64,000 nucleotides of DNA from Microbacterium aurugineum. GTDB lineage: Bacteria; Actinomycetota; Actinomycetes; Actinomycetales; Microbacteriaceae. Made by a program: the position numbers and the translations under genes. Location of the stretch: positions 1,240,001 through 1,304,000 of the forward strand of contig NZ_CP078078.1 of the NCBI RefSeq assembly GCF_023101205.1, given 5' to 3'. This document shows, piece by piece, positions 33,449 to 43,031 of the stretch; positions within the stretch are counted from its first letter, which is position 1, and every line of letters begins with the position of its first letter. The notes under the pieces were generated by a model, which saw nothing but the letters and a program-made list of their open reading frames with translations, was not told the origin of the DNA and searched no databases.

Positions 33449-34993
33449 GTGACACCGAAGAACACCACGGACCCCGAGGATAACCCGCTGGGGGTGCTCG
33501 ACGAAGCCGCATCACTCGACACGGCAGGCATCGGGATCCTCGGGGCGACCGCGCAGGTCAGTGTGACGCTGCCGAAGGACGAGGACGACGACCTCGCCGA
33601 CGACGGGGTCGTGGACGGCGAGGTCGTCGGCGAGCTCGTGATCGATCCGCCTCGCGTCGAGGAGCCGGCGTCCGACGCCCGTCCGGTCGAGACACCCACC
33701 GTCGCGGCGCCTCGAATCGTGCGGCCGTCTTCGGAGAAGGTCATCGATGCCGTCGTGGTCGACGAGCCCGAGACCCCCGAGACGCCTGCGGTCGTCGAAG
33801 TCACCGACGACGCGCGGCACCAGGCCGAAGAGGCAGCCGCCGCGGCACGATTCCTCGCACGAGCGAGCGCGGAAGCGCCGCCGTCTCCGTCGACATCTGC
33901 TCCCGTACGAACATCCGTCGAGAAGGAGAACAGATCCGTGTCCGCTCCGGAGGAGAAGAAGACCGTCATCTCGCAGTCCACCCGCACGACACCGCGCACC
34001 GACGTGACGCTGACGTCCAAGCGTCTGGACGACCTGGGAGAGTCCTCGCGCGAGTCCGCGGATCTCCTCACCGCCGACAGACTGCTCGATCCGCATCGGG
34101 TGGCCAAGCCGGAACCGGAGGGAGCGTGGAGCCACTTCCTGTACACGATCTCCGGGCGTCGGATCAACATCGGCGACGGCAGGCGCGCGCGGGAGCGCAA
34201 GGCGCTCTCGGCGAGGATCGCGGCTCCGCTCGCGGGCGGTGCACGCTTCGTCCCGGTGCTCTCCCGCAAAGGCGGTGTCGGCAAGACGACGATCACCGCG
34301 CTGCTGGGGATGGCACTCGCCGACGCCCGCGAGGACCGGGTGATCGCCGTCGATGCCAACCCCGATCGAGGAACCCTCGCGGAGCGCATCGTGCGGCCGC
34401 ATCACAGCAAGTCGGTGCGTGATCTGGTCCGGATCCACGATGACGTCAAGGGCTACCACGACATCTCCGCCATCGTCGCGCGCGATGCGACCCGTCTCGA
34501 TGTCCTCGCCTCCGACTCCGATCCGCGCGTCGCCGAGGCGTTCAGCGACAGTGACTACCGTGACGTGGCCGGCGTGGCTGCCCACTACTACTCGCTGGTC
34601 CTGACCGACACCGGCACCGGGATTGTCCACTCCGTGATGTCGGCGACGCTCGACCTCGCGGACCAGATCGTCATCGTCTCGGGATTGAGCGTCGATGAGG
34701 CTCGTCTGGCGTCCGAGACGCTCACCTGGCTCGAGACGAACGGCTTCGCGGAGCAGGCGCGTGAGGCGATCATCGTCCTCAACCAGTCCACGCCCGGAAC
34801 CCCGTTGGTGCGTCTGAACGAGCTGGAATCCCACTTCGCCACCCGTGCGCGGAGCGTCGTCCGCGTGCCCTACGACCCGCAGATCGCGGGAGGGGGGACG
34901 ATCGTCTTCGCGAACCTGTTGCCGGAGACCCGCATCGCTGCGCGTGAGCTGGCGGCGCTCCTGGTCGAGGGCCTGCGGGCCAGGGCCGCCTGA
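33449..34993 (+). CDS. MinD/ParA-like ATPase with a long disordered N-terminus
   Basis: A 514-residue protein in two parts. Residues 1 to about 215 are acidic, Pro/Ala/Val/Thr-rich and probably unstructured (GDDDLAD-type runs, [13 protein letters not shown]). The C-terminal half is a P-loop ATPase with deviant Walker [22 protein letters not shown] near residue 275, switch residues [12 protein letters not shown] and the Walker [11 protein letters not shown]. It resembles the EspI/MinD-type ATPases linked with actinobacterial secretion, but no ESX gene is nearby. Overlaps def (TGATG), so it is co-translated with peptide deformylase; the reason is unclear. Confidence 0.8.
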   Translation: MTPKNTTDPEDNPLGVLDEAASLDTAGIGILGATAQVSVTLPKDEDDDLADDGVVDGEVVGELVIDPPRVEEPASDARPVETPTVAAPRIVRPSSEKVIDAVVVDEPETPETPAVVEVTDDARHQAEEAAAAARFLARASAEAPPSPSTSAPVRTSVEKENRSVSAPEEKKTVISQSTRTTPRTDVTLTSKRLDDLGESSRESADLLTADRLLDPHRVAKPEPEGAWSHFLYTISGRRINIGDGRRARERKALSARIAAPLAGGARFVPVLSRKGGVGKTTITALLGMALADAREDRVIAVDANPDRGTLAERIVRPHHSKSVRDLVRIHDDVKGYHDISAIVARDATRLDVLASDSDPRVAEAFSDSDYRDVAGVAAHYYSLVLTDTGTGIVHSVMSATLDLADQIVIVSGLSVDEARLASETLTWLETNGFAEQAREAIIVLNQSTPGTPLVRLNELESHFATRARSVVRVPYDPQIAGGGTIVFANLLPETRIAARELAALLVEGLRARAA

Positions 34994-35484
34994 TGTCGGT
35001 CCGAGAGATCCGCATCTTCGGCGACCCCGTCCTGCGCACTGTGTGTGCCCCGATCGAGGAGATCGACGAGGGGGTGCGCGCACTCGTGACCGACCTGGTC
35101 GACACGGTGGAGCTGCCGGGTCGCGCCGGCGTCGCCGCACCGCAGATCGGCGTCGCGCTGCGTGCGTTCAGCTACAACATCGACGGCGACATCGGCTACG
35201 TGCTCAATCCCGTCCTCACCGAAGTGCGGGGGGAGCCGGAGCCGACGGGCGAGGGATGCCTCTCGGTACCCGGACTGTGGCACGACGCACTGCGGCATCC
35301 GTGGGCACGCGTGGAGGGCATCGATCTCGACGGCAATGCCGTGGCGCTCGAGGGGGAAGGACTCCTCGCGCAGGCTCTGCAGCACGAGACCGACCATCTC
35401 GACGGCAAGCTCTTCCTGACAAGGCTCGATGCCGAGACGCGCAAGGTCGCCATGCGCGAGGTGCGGGAGAGCGTCTGGTTCTGA
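34993..35484 (+). CDS. def: Peptide deformylase
   Basis: A 163-residue metalloenzyme that removes the formyl group from nascent chains. All three motifs are present: [11 protein letters not shown] (motif 1), EGCLSVPG with the metal Cys (motif 2), and QHETDHLDG with the two metal His and the catalytic Glu (motif 3). It is translationally coupled to the MinD-like ATPase upstream (TGATG at 34991-34995) and ends at a bidirectional terminator. No methionyl-tRNA formyltransferase gene is nearby. Function is secure. Confidence 0.96.
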   Translation: MSVREIRIFGDPVLRTVCAPIEEIDEGVRALVTDLVDTVELPGRAGVAAPQIGVALRAFSYNIDGDIGYVLNPVLTEVRGEPEPTGEGCLSVPGLWHDALRHPWARVEGIDLDGNAVALEGEGLLAQALQHETDHLDGKLFLTRLDAETRKVAMREVRESVWF

Positions 35485-35506
35485 CGGCCTGAACTCCCAC
35501 CGCACG

Positions 35507-35538
35507 AAGAAGGGCCCCGCGCGAGCGGGGCCCTTCTT
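35507..35538. terminator. Bidirectional terminator between def and the acyl-CoA ligase
   Basis: AAGAAGGGCCCCGC (35507-35520) and GCGGGGCCCTTCTT (35525-35538) form a perfect 14-bp stem with a GCGA loop, between convergent genes. Confidence 0.85.
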
Positions 35539-35551
35539 GCTGTCCGGGGTG

Positions 35552-37384
35552 TCAGCCGCCGATGGCGACGTTGGTCGTGGCGACCGGCTCGTCGTAGATC
35601 GCGGCGATCTCGTCGGCGAAGTCGTTCATGATGACGTTGCGCTTGATCGAGAGCTTCGGGGTGAGGTGGCCGGAGGCCTCCGTCCACTCGGAGTCGAGGA
35701 TCGTGAACTTCCGGATCGACTCCGCGCGCGACACCCGGTCGTTCGCGGCGTCGACCGCCCGCTGCACCTCGGCGCGGACGGCGGCGTTCGTGGATGCATC
35801 CGCCAGCGACATCTTGGCATCGAGGCCGTTGTTCGCGAGCCAGGTCGGAAGCATCTCCGGGTCGAGCGTGATCAGAGCGGAGATGAACGGACGCTGGTCA
35901 CCGACCACGACGACCTGCCCGATGATCGGGTTCGCACGGATCGGATCCTCGAGCGCAGCGGGAGCGACGTTCTTCCCTCCGGCGGTGACGATGATCTCCT
36001 TCTTGCGCCCGGTGATCGTGAGGAAGCCTTCGGAGTCGAAGCTGCCGATGTCGCCGGTGTGGAACCAGCCGCCGTCACTGAAGGCCTCGGCCGTCGCCTC
36101 GGGGTTGTTCCAGTACTCCTTGAAGACGTTGATGCCGCGGACCTCGATCTCGCCGTCCTCGGCGAGGCGCAGTCCGACACCCGGGAGAGCAGGGCCGACC
36201 GTGCCGATCTTCGACTTGTCGGCCAGGTTGACCGTCGCCGGGGCAGTCGTCTCGGTGAGGCCGTAACCCTCGAGGATGACGACGCCCAGGCTGTGGAAGA
36301 AGTGGCCGAGGCGCGAGCCCAGGGGAGCGGAGCCCGAGACGGCGTACACGACGTTGCCGCCCATCGCCTCGCGGAGCTTGCTGTAGACGAGCTTGTTGAA
36401 CAGCGCGAACTTGAGCTTCATGCCGAGCGGGATCTTCTTGCCCTGCTCGAGCAGCTTCGAGTGCTCGATGGCGACGTCGGCCGCCGAGCGGAAGATCTTG
36501 CCCTTGCCGCCCGCCTCCGCCTTCTGCTCCGCGGAGTTGTAGACCTTCTCGAAGACGCGCGGGACCGCGAGGAGGAAGGTCGGCTTGAAGGAACCGAGCG
36601 CCGGCAGCAGCTGACGGGTGTCAGGCTGGTGTCCGGTGCGGACGCCGGCGTGGACGTCGAGGATGGAGATGAAGCGGGCGAACACGTGTGCGGTCGTGAT
36701 GAACAGCAACGTGGACGCGCCGGGCGTCTGCACGACCTCGTCCAGGGCCTTGGCCGAGTTCCGGGAGAGCTCGACGAAGTTGCTGTGCGTGAGCACGCAT
36801 CCCTTGGGGCGGCCGGTCGAACCGGAGGTGTAGATGAGCGTCGCGATGTCGGATCCGACGGCGAGGCTGCGGCGGCGCTCGATCTCTCCGTCCGTCACCG
36901 ACGCACCCTGCGCGGTGAGGGTGTCGATCGCTCCGAGGTGCAGCTGCCAGACCTCCCGGATCAGGGGCAGGTCACCGCGGACCTCATCGAAGCGGGCGAA
37001 GTGCTCGGGGGACTCCACGATCAGCGCGATCGCGCCCGAGTCTTCGAGGATCCACTGGATCTGCGAGGGCGAGCTCGTCTCGTAGATCGGCACCATCACG
37101 GCGCCGGCGTAGAAGAGGGCGAAGTCGATGAGCGTCCACTCGTACGTGGTGCGCGCCAGGAAGCCGACCTTCTCACCGGGCTGGATCCCGGCGGCGGCGA
37201 AGCCCTTCGCCAGGGCGACGACCGCCGTCTGGAAATCGGCGGCGGAGATGTCGCGCCAGCCGTCGCCCTCCGGCACGGAGAAGAGGGCGCGATCCGGAGT
37301 GGCTTCGACGCGCTTGACCAGGAGGTCGGCGACGTTCGCATCGGGGTCGGCGGGGACGATCGCAGGGACTTCAAACTGGACCAC
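35552..37384 (-). CDS. Long-chain fatty acid-CoA ligase (AMP-forming)
   Basis: A 610-residue adenylate-forming enzyme that activates fatty acids to acyl-CoA. The P-loop YTSGSTGRPKGCVLTHSNF lies near residue 190, GYGLTETTAPATVNL is the adenine motif, and GDIGSFDSEGFLTITGRKKE with the GRKKE arginine-lysine is the hinge, ending with the catalytic lysine region HLTPKLSIKRNV. The start is a GTG at 37384 behind AAGGAG. It faces away from the PlsC gene. Orthologous order (acyl-CoA ligase, PlsC-like, AroG, kinase) recurs in mycobacteria, where it is FadD15. Confidence 0.92.
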   Translation of the reverse strand: MVQFEVPAIVPADPDANVADLLVKRVEATPDRALFSVPEGDGWRDISAADFQTAVVALAKGFAAAGIQPGEKVGFLARTTYEWTLIDFALFYAGAVMVPIYETSSPSQIQWILEDSGAIALIVESPEHFARFDEVRGDLPLIREVWQLHLGAIDTLTAQGASVTDGEIERRRSLAVGSDIATLIYTSGSTGRPKGCVLTHSNFVELSRNSAKALDEVVQTPGASTLLFITTAHVFARFISILDVHAGVRTGHQPDTRQLLPALGSFKPTFLLAVPRVFEKVYNSAEQKAEAGGKGKIFRSAADVAIEHSKLLEQGKKIPLGMKLKFALFNKLVYSKLREAMGGNVVYAVSGSAPLGSRLGHFFHSLGVVILEGYGLTETTAPATVNLADKSKIGTVGPALPGVGLRLAEDGEIEVRGINVFKEYWNNPEATAEAFSDGGWFHTGDIGSFDSEGFLTITGRKKEIIVTAGGKNVAPAALEDPIRANPIIGQVVVVGDQRPFISALITLDPEMLPTWLANNGLDAKMSLADASTNAAVRAEVQRAVDAANDRVSRAESIRKFTILDSEWTEASGHLTPKLSIKRNVIMNDFADEIAAIYDEPVATTNVAIGG

Positions 37385-37521
37385 GGCAGCTCCTTCGGTA
37401 CCGGTCGGGCAGGGCGTGGCTTCGAGTCTAGGGCATGGAACCGAGTTGCGTCCGGGGTGAAACTGGGTCGCTCGCGCGGAAGCGCCGTGGACAAGACCGG
37501 GGTGGATGCGACCCTCGGCGC

Positions 37522-37527
37522 TAGACT
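37522..37527 (+). promoter_or_regulatory. -10 box, leaderless (plsC)
   Basis: TAGACT, 8 bases before the ATG at 37536, with no ribosome site. Confidence 0.4.
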
Positions 37528-37535
37528 TCCACTCG

Positions 37536-38225
37536 ATGTTCTATTGGCTGATGAAGTACGTGGTGATCGGCCCCGTGGTCAAGGCGGTCTTCCGACCGTG
37601 GATCGTGGGGCGGAAGAACGTGCCCGCAAGCGGTGCGGCGATCCTCGCCAGCAACCATCTGTCCTTCGCCGATTCCATCTTCCTTCCGCTCATGATCGAC
37701 CGGTCGATGTCGTTCCTGGCCAAGAGTGACTACTTCACGGGCCGGGGTCTGAAGGGATGGTCCACGAAGTTCTTCATGAAAGCCACCGGACAGATCCCGA
37801 TCGACCGCTCCGGGGGGAAGGCTTCGGAGGCGTCCCTGAACACGGGCCTCCAGGTCCTCGGCGGAGGCGACCTCCTGGGCATCTACCCGGAGGGGACGCG
37901 GAGTCCCGACGGCACGCTGTACCGCGGCCGCACGGGGATCGCCCGTATGGCTCTCGAAGCCAAGGTCCCGGTGATCCCCGTGATCATGGTCGACACCGAT
38001 ACGGCGATGCCGATCGGACGGCGGTTGCCGCGCATCGTCCGCGTCGGGATCGTCATCGGGGAACCTCTCGACTTCTCCCGCTACGCCGGGATGGAGAACG
38101 ACCGCTACATCCTCCGCTCCGTCACCGACGAGATCATGGTGGCCCTGCAGCGCCTCGGTGAGCAGAAGTACGAAGACGTCTACGCGTCGACGGTCAAGGA
38201 CCGGCTCCCCACCCGCGTCACATAG
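37536..38225 (+). CDS. plsC: 1-acyl-sn-glycerol-3-phosphate acyltransferase
   Basis: A 229-residue membrane acyltransferase that makes phosphatidic acid from lysophosphatidic acid and acyl-CoA or acyl-ACP. The HX4D catalytic motif is NHLSFAD at residues 40-46, and the glycerophosphate-binding YPEGTRSPDG is at 117-126. An N-terminal hydrophobic stretch (KYVVIGPVVKAVF) should anchor it in the membrane. It sits between the divergent acyl-CoA ligase and the aroG gene and is probably transcribed from its own leaderless promoter. The acyl-CoA ligase neighbour would supply its acyl donor. Rv2182c-type in mycobacteria. Confidence 0.92.
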   Translation: MFYWLMKYVVIGPVVKAVFRPWIVGRKNVPASGAAILASNHLSFADSIFLPLMIDRSMSFLAKSDYFTGRGLKGWSTKFFMKATGQIPIDRSGGKASEASLNTGLQVLGGGDLLGIYPEGTRSPDGTLYRGRTGIARMALEAKVPVIPVIMVDTDTAMPIGRRLPRIVRVGIVIGEPLDFSRYAGMENDRYILRSVTDEIMVALQRLGEQKYEDVYASTVKDRLPTRVT

Positions 38226-38260
38226 CCTCCCGCGCGCATCTGCGTGGTCCCTGCGACCAC

Positions 38261-38266
38261 TAGGCT
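38261..38266 (+). promoter_or_regulatory. -10 box, leaderless (aroG)
   Basis: TAGGCT lies 7 bases before the ATG at 38274. The GGAAGG after it could be a weak ribosome site only if transcription started earlier. Confidence 0.4.
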
Positions 38267-38273
38267 GGAAGGC

Positions 38274-39614
38274 ATGCTCCCGCACCACATCGAAGCACTT
38301 GATGCATGGCGTTCGCTTCCCATCAAGCAGCAGCCGCAGTGGCCCGACGCGGACCGCGTCGCCGACGTCTCGCGCCAGATCGCAACCCTCCCGCCGCTGG
38401 TCTTCGCGGGTGAGGTCGACAACCTCCGCGACCGGCTCGCCCGCGCGGCTTCGGGACAGGCGTTCCTGCTCCAGGGCGGCGACTGCGCCGAGACCTTCGC
38501 CGGCGCGACGGCCGAGCAGATCCGCAACCGCATCAAGACGGTGCTGCAGATGGCCGTGGTGCTCACCTATGGCGCGTCGATGCCGGTCGTCAAGATGGGC
38601 CGTATGGCCGGTCAGTTCGCGAAGCCGCGCTCGAGCGACTCCGAGACGCGCGGCGACGTCACGTTGCCGGCGTACCGGGGCGACATCGTCAACGGCTACG
38701 ACTTCACCGAGGGCTCTCGTACGGCCGACCCGGGTCGGTTGCTCCAGGGGTACCACACGGCCGCGTCGACGCTGAACCTGATCCGCGCGTTCACCCAGGG
38801 TGGATTCGCCGACCTCCGCGAGGTGCACTCGTGGAACAAGGGCTTCGCGCAGAACCCCGCCAATCAGCGCTACGAGCGCATGGCGGCCGAGATCGATCGC
38901 GCGATCAAGTTCATGGAGGCGGCCGGCGCCGACTTCGACGAGCTGAAGCGCGTCGAGTTCTTCACCGGTCACGAAGGCCTGCTGATGGACTACGAACGAC
39001 CGATGACGCGTATCGACTCGCGCACGGACACTCCGTACAACACGTCGGCTCACTTCCTCTGGATCGGCGAGCGCACCCGCGAGCTTGATGGCGCGCACGT
39101 CGACTACTTCTCCAAGATCCGCAACCCCATCGGCGTGAAGCTCGGACCGACGACGTCGCCCGAGACGGCGCTCCAGCTGATCGACAAGCTCGACCCGGAC
39201 CGCGAGCCCGGCCGACTCACGTTCATCACGCGGATGGGCTCGGGCAAGATCCGTGACGCCCTGCCGCCCCTGCTGGAGGCGGTCCGCGATTCCGGTGCGC
39301 AGCCGCTGTGGGTCACCGACCCGATGCACGGCAACGGCATCACCACCCCGACGGGCTACAAGACGCGTCGCTTCGACGACGTGGTCGACGAGGTGCGCGG
39401 CTTCTTCGAGGCGCACCGCGCAGTCGGGACGTTCCCGGGTGGCATCCACGTCGAGCTCACCGGCGACGACGTCACGGAATGCCTGGGTGGATCCGAGCAG
39501 ATCGACGAGGCGGCTCTCGCGACGCGTTACGAGAGCCTGTGCGACCCGCGCCTGAACCACATGCAGTCCCTGGAGCTCGCGTTCCTGGTGGCTGAGGAGC
39601 TCGAGAAGCGCTGA
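38274..39614 (+). CDS. aroG: Class II 3-deoxy-7-phosphoheptulonate (DAHP) synthase
   Basis: A 446-residue plant-type class II enzyme that condenses phosphoenolpyruvate and erythrose 4-phosphate, the first step of aromatic amino acid synthesis. LQGGDCAETFAG near residue 66, KMGRMAGQFAKPRS, SHFLWIGERTR-type and the metal/PEP site region ITRMGSGKIRDALPPLL and WVTDPMHGNGI are all conserved, and the end is AFLVAEELEKR. Length is normal. The ATG at 38274 fits the -10 box; an upstream GTG at 38244 is an alternative. Erythrose 4-phosphate could come from phosphoketolase or transketolase. Own operon, with a strong terminator. Confidence 0.95.
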   Translation: MLPHHIEALDAWRSLPIKQQPQWPDADRVADVSRQIATLPPLVFAGEVDNLRDRLARAASGQAFLLQGGDCAETFAGATAEQIRNRIKTVLQMAVVLTYGASMPVVKMGRMAGQFAKPRSSDSETRGDVTLPAYRGDIVNGYDFTEGSRTADPGRLLQGYHTAASTLNLIRAFTQGGFADLREVHSWNKGFAQNPANQRYERMAAEIDRAIKFMEAAGADFDELKRVEFFTGHEGLLMDYERPMTRIDSRTDTPYNTSAHFLWIGERTRELDGAHVDYFSKIRNPIGVKLGPTTSPETALQLIDKLDPDREPGRLTFITRMGSGKIRDALPPLLEAVRDSGAQPLWVTDPMHGNGITTPTGYKTRRFDDVVDEVRGFFEAHRAVGTFPGGIHVELTGDDVTECLGGSEQIDEAALATRYESLCDPRLNHMQSLELAFLVAEELEKR

Positions 39615-39633
39615 TCTGCTCCTCGCGTCACGA

Positions 39634-39673
39634 AGAGAGCCGCCCTCCCCGAACCTCGGGAGGGCGGCTCTCT
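39634..39673. terminator. Bidirectional terminator between aroG and the PASTA kinase
   Basis: A 16-bp perfect stem (39634-39649 with 39658-39673, AGAGAGCCGCCC-type arms) around an 8-base loop, between convergent genes. Confidence 0.85.
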
Positions 39674-39689
39674 CGTGTGGGCTGGGGGA

Positions 39690-41636
39690 TCAGCCGGTGA
39701 GCTGAATGGAGAGGTTCACCGTGCCCCCTCGCGGCAGTGACTTGTCCGCTCCCGGGTCCTGGCCGGTCACCGTGGCCATCTCCGCGAACCCCGGCAGGTC
39801 GCCCCAGGCCGCGTAGCTCGCCGTGAAGCCGTTGTCGGAGAGGATCTGTTTCGCTTCGTTCAGGGTCCTGTTCGTGACATCGGGGACCGGGAAGAGTTCG
39901 GGTCCCTTCGAGACGATCAGCTGCACCGTGTCTCCGGGGCGCCAATTGCCCTCGGAAGCCCGGTCCGCCACGCCGATGACGATGTCCTTGGCGACATCGT
40001 TGCTGAAGGCGTACTGGGACTCCTCGTTGACGACCAGGTCCTTTCCGGTCAAGGTCGAGGTCGCCTCGTCGACCGACATGCCGGACACGTCGGGGAAAGC
40101 ACCCGCGGAGACGTACAGTTCCACGGAGTCGTCTTCGAAGACGGTGCATCCGTCACCGCAGGCATAGGCGTCACCGCCTGCGCGCGGGGTGACGTAGGCG
40201 TTGATGACGATGCCCGCGTCGGCATTCGAGAAGAGGATGAGGGTCTCGTCGTCGACGTTGACGTTGACCCCGGCAAGATAGTCGCGCGCGTCCTGCTCCG
40301 TTCGTCCGTTGAGCTTTTCGAGATCGTGCGAGGCGGGGCCTGCGGACACGATCACCGTGACGGCGTCACCTTTGTCGAGCCGAGTGCCTTCGCCGGGGTC
40401 GGTCTCGATCACGGTTCCGGCGTCGATGTCGACGGAGAACTCGTTTTTCTGCGTGGGGACGAAGCCGGCATCCACCAGCACGGCCGCGGCGTCGTCGTAG
40501 GTCTTGCCGGCGACGCTGGGCACAGCGATGAGCGACCCGGGGCCGGAGCCGAACCACCAGCCGACGCCACCCGCGAGCACGGCCAGCAGCAGCACCAGCG
40601 TGAGGAGGAAGGCGCCGCGCGCGCGCCGCTTCGACGCACGCCGTCGAAGGAGCGTCGCGTTGTCGATCGGGGCGGCCACGGGGGCGGCAGGATCCGCGAT
40701 CACCATCGTGCTCGGCATCACCTTGGTGAGGTCGCCGGAGTCGCCGGGGCTGTGCTGCGGAGCGGTCGCGCGGGCGGCCATCGGGGTGATGCCGAGTTCG
40801 CGTTCGATCTCACGCAGACGCTCGAGCATCTGCTGGGCGTCGTCCGGGCGCTCGTCCGGCGACTTCTCGGTCGCCCAGAGCACGAGCTCGTCGAGCTGCT
40901 CCGGCACCGCGGGATTGCGGACGCTCGGACGCGGGACGGATTCCGTGGCGTGCTGGAAGGCGATCTGCATCGGCTGCTCGCCCTTGTACGGCTGCTCACC
41001 CACGAGCATCTCGTAGAGCATGATGCCGAGCGCGTAGATGTCGCTGCGCGCGTCGGCCGTGCCTCGGGTGACCAGTTCAGGCGCGAGGTACGCGATGGTC
41101 CCGAGCAGCTGCTGCCCGGTCGCCGTGTTCGCCGTGGTCGCTCTGGCGAGGCCGAAGTCGCCGATCTTGATGCGTCCGTCCTCCGCGAGGAGCACGTTCT
41201 CCGGCTTGACGTCACGGTGCACGATGCCGGCCCGGTGCGCGGCGGAGAGCCCGGCCAGGATCGCATCCATGATCGTGATGGTCTGCGGGATGGTGAGGCG
41301 CTTCTGCTCGCGCAGCAGCTCGCGCAGAGTGATCCCGGGGAGGTACTCCATCACGAGGTAGGCGAGCTCGCCGTCCTGCCCCTGGTCGAAGACGTTGACC
41401 ACGTGCGGATCCGCCAGGCGGGCGGCCGCGCGGGCTTCCTGGATGAAGCGGCTCTGGAACGCGGAGTCATCGCTGAGGTGCGCATGCATCACCTTGAGGG
41501 CGATGCGCCGCTCCAGCCGAAGGTCGGTGGCGACGTACACCGTCGCCATCCCGCCACGGGCGATGCGAGCACGCACACGGTAGCGGCCGTCGACAAGCCG
41601 CCCGATGAGGGGGTCGGCCTGCTGATTGGTCGTCAC
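39690..41636 (-). CDS. PASTA-domain serine/threonine protein kinase
   Basis: A 648-residue membrane kinase. The kinase domain (residues 1-285) has the Gly-rich RGGMATVYVA, catalytic Lys48 (RIALKVM), HRDVKPENVLL with Asp142 and DFGLA at 160. A membrane helix lies near residues 344-366 (FLLTLVLLLAVLAGGVGWWFG). Outside are four PASTA-like repeats (375-648), the second divergent with two cysteines in YACGDGCTVF. It senses cell-wall fragments and phosphorylates cell-division targets. Resembles PknL of Corynebacterium (with PASTA) more than the mycobacterial form. GTG start, leaderless promoter. Confidence 0.9.
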   Translation of the reverse strand: MTTNQQADPLIGRLVDGRYRVRARIARGGMATVYVATDLRLERRIALKVMHAHLSDDSAFQSRFIQEARAAARLADPHVVNVFDQGQDGELAYLVMEYLPGITLRELLREQKRLTIPQTITIMDAILAGLSAAHRAGIVHRDVKPENVLLAEDGRIKIGDFGLARATTANTATGQQLLGTIAYLAPELVTRGTADARSDIYALGIMLYEMLVGEQPYKGEQPMQIAFQHATESVPRPSVRNPAVPEQLDELVLWATEKSPDERPDDAQQMLERLREIERELGITPMAARATAPQHSPGDSGDLTKVMPSTMVIADPAAPVAAPIDNATLLRRRASKRRARGAFLLTLVLLLAVLAGGVGWWFGSGPGSLIAVPSVAGKTYDDAAAVLVDAGFVPTQKNEFSVDIDAGTVIETDPGEGTRLDKGDAVTVIVSAGPASHDLEKLNGRTEQDARDYLAGVNVNVDDETLILFSNADAGIVINAYVTPRAGGDAYACGDGCTVFEDDSVELYVSAGAFPDVSGMSVDEATSTLTGKDLVVNEESQYAFSNDVAKDIVIGVADRASEGNWRPGDTVQLIVSKGPELFPVPDVTNRTLNEAKQILSDNGFTASYAAWGDLPGFAEMATVTGQDPGADKSLPRGGTVNLSIQLTG

Positions 41637-41642
41637 GTCAGA

Positions 41643-41648
41643 ATTCTA
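41643..41648 (-). promoter_or_regulatory. -10 box, leaderless (kinase)
   Basis: On the minus strand TAGAAT ends exactly 6 bases before the GTG at 41636, again without a ribosome site. Confidence 0.5.
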
Positions 41649-41713
41649 TGGAGGACTGCCTGAAAGTCAGGGGAGCGGCTCACCTCTCGGCGGTGTCGGT
41701 TTTCCGGATGTCG

Positions 41714-42901
41714 TCACCCGTAGAGCGCGAGCCAGGCATAAGCTTGCGTCTCCCATTGGCCGTATCGGTCGGGATAGGCCGAGATCTGCACGGCCTGAGC
41801 GGCCGAGGTGAACGGCATGCTCTCCCAGCCGGGGATGTCGAGGAGCCCTCGCGTCGCCTGCCCGTTCGGATCGTGCTGACCACCGAAGAACACTCGCGTG
41901 CTGCGGTCCGCGTCCATGATCTGCGCGGGCGTTCCCCATCCGGTGCTCGGGCGTTGTTGGAAGATCCCGAGTGAATCGCGGTCGCCCCAGTCGAGGTTGC
42001 GGAGTCCCGACTCGACCATGCCGGTCGCGAGTGCCAGAGCGATGGCGCGATCGCTCACACCGAGCTCGCGGCCGATGCGGATGATGAGGGCGGCGTTCGA
42101 CGCCTGCTCGGCGGTGAGGCTCGTGGAGCGCTGCCCGCCGGTCGTGGCGGTGCTCGACGCCGCAGGGGCAGGGGCGGCCTGCACGGCGAGTCGCTGACCG
42201 GGGTAGATGATCGATGACGGGCCGAGTCCGTTCAGGGTGAACAGCGCGTGGGTGGTGGTCCCGTACTTCTGCGCGATGCCGAACAGGGTGTCACCCGCGA
42301 CGACGGTGTGGGCCGCCGCGGATGCAGGGGGAGTGGCAGGCGTGGCAGCCGGCGCGGCGGCCGCCTGCGGCGCAGCGGAGCCGGAGACGACGAGGCGCTG
42401 TCCCGGATAGATCACCGAAGCGCGTGTCAGCCCGTTCGCAGCGAGCACGGCATCCACGGTGGTGCCGTACTTCCGGGCGATCGCGTACACGGTGTCGCCG
42501 GCGACGACCTGATGCGATGTCGAGGTCGCCGTCGGAGCCGGCGCCGGCGCGACGGCCGGTGCGGCCGACGCCTGCAGGGTCAGGGTCTGGCCCGGGTAGA
42601 TGACCGAACGCCACGAGAGCCCGTTCCAGGACAGCACGTCGACCGTGCGGAGCCCGAAGCGTGAGGCGATCGCCGAGACGGTGTCACCGGGCTGGACGAC
42701 ATAGTTCGACGGTGCGGACTGGGCGGGTACTGTGCGCACGGGCACGCTGCGCGGGCGCTCGATCGGCGAGAAGTCCGTCGTCGTCGTCGAGGCGGCGTCG
42801 GCGGGAGCGCTGGTGAGCGTGGCGGCCAGAGCCCCCAGGACGGCCGCAGGCAGTCCGAGCTGCAGGTTGCGCGTTCGACGCGTGGCGGTCTTGATTCCCA
42901 A
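41714..42901 (-). CDS. Secreted protein with three LysM repeats and a lytic transglycosylase-like C-terminus
   Basis: About 395 residues. A basic leader, hydrophobic stretch (LGLPAAVLGALAATLTSA) and ADA site form a signal peptide. Three LysM motifs follow (YVVQPGDTVSAIASRFG, HQVVAGDTVYAIARKYG, HTVVAGDTLFGIAQKYG) with Pro/Ala linkers, binding peptidoglycan. The last 120 residues (ELGVSDRAIALALATGMVESGLRNL, DSLGIFQQRPS) resemble actinobacterial transglycosylase-like domains. A TTG start is chosen because AAAGGGGG is 6 bases before it; an earlier GTG is possible. It lies between the kinase and the Rv2175c-like gene. Confidence 0.85.
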   Translation of the reverse strand: MGIKTATRRTRNLQLGLPAAVLGALAATLTSAPADAASTTTTDFSPIERPRSVPVRTVPAQSAPSNYVVQPGDTVSAIASRFGLRTVDVLSWNGLSWRSVIYPGQTLTLQASAAPAVAPAPAPTATSTSHQVVAGDTVYAIARKYGTTVDAVLAANGLTRASVIYPGQRLVVSGSAAPQAAAAPAATPATPPASAAAHTVVAGDTLFGIAQKYGTTTHALFTLNGLGPSSIIYPGQRLAVQAAPAPAASSTATTGGQRSTSLTAEQASNAALIIRIGRELGVSDRAIALALATGMVESGLRNLDWGDRDSLGIFQQRPSTGWGTPAQIMDADRSTRVFFGGQHDPNGQATRGLLDIPGWESMPFTSAAQAVQISAYPDRYGQWETQAYAWLALYG

Positions 42902-43018
42902 GGCGAGCCCCCTTTTCGAGCACTTCACGCTGACACGGATGTAAACGGAAGTCAACAGAAGTGACGGAAGTGACGCATGGGGCTGATGGGTCGATATGCG
43001 GCATCCCGGCGGAGATGA

Positions 43019-43024
43019 GATAGT
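43019..43024 (+). promoter_or_regulatory. -10 box, leaderless (Rv2175c-like gene)
   Basis: GATAGT ends 7 bases before the GTG at 43032. Confidence 0.4.
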
Positions 43025-43031
43025 GGGCAAC

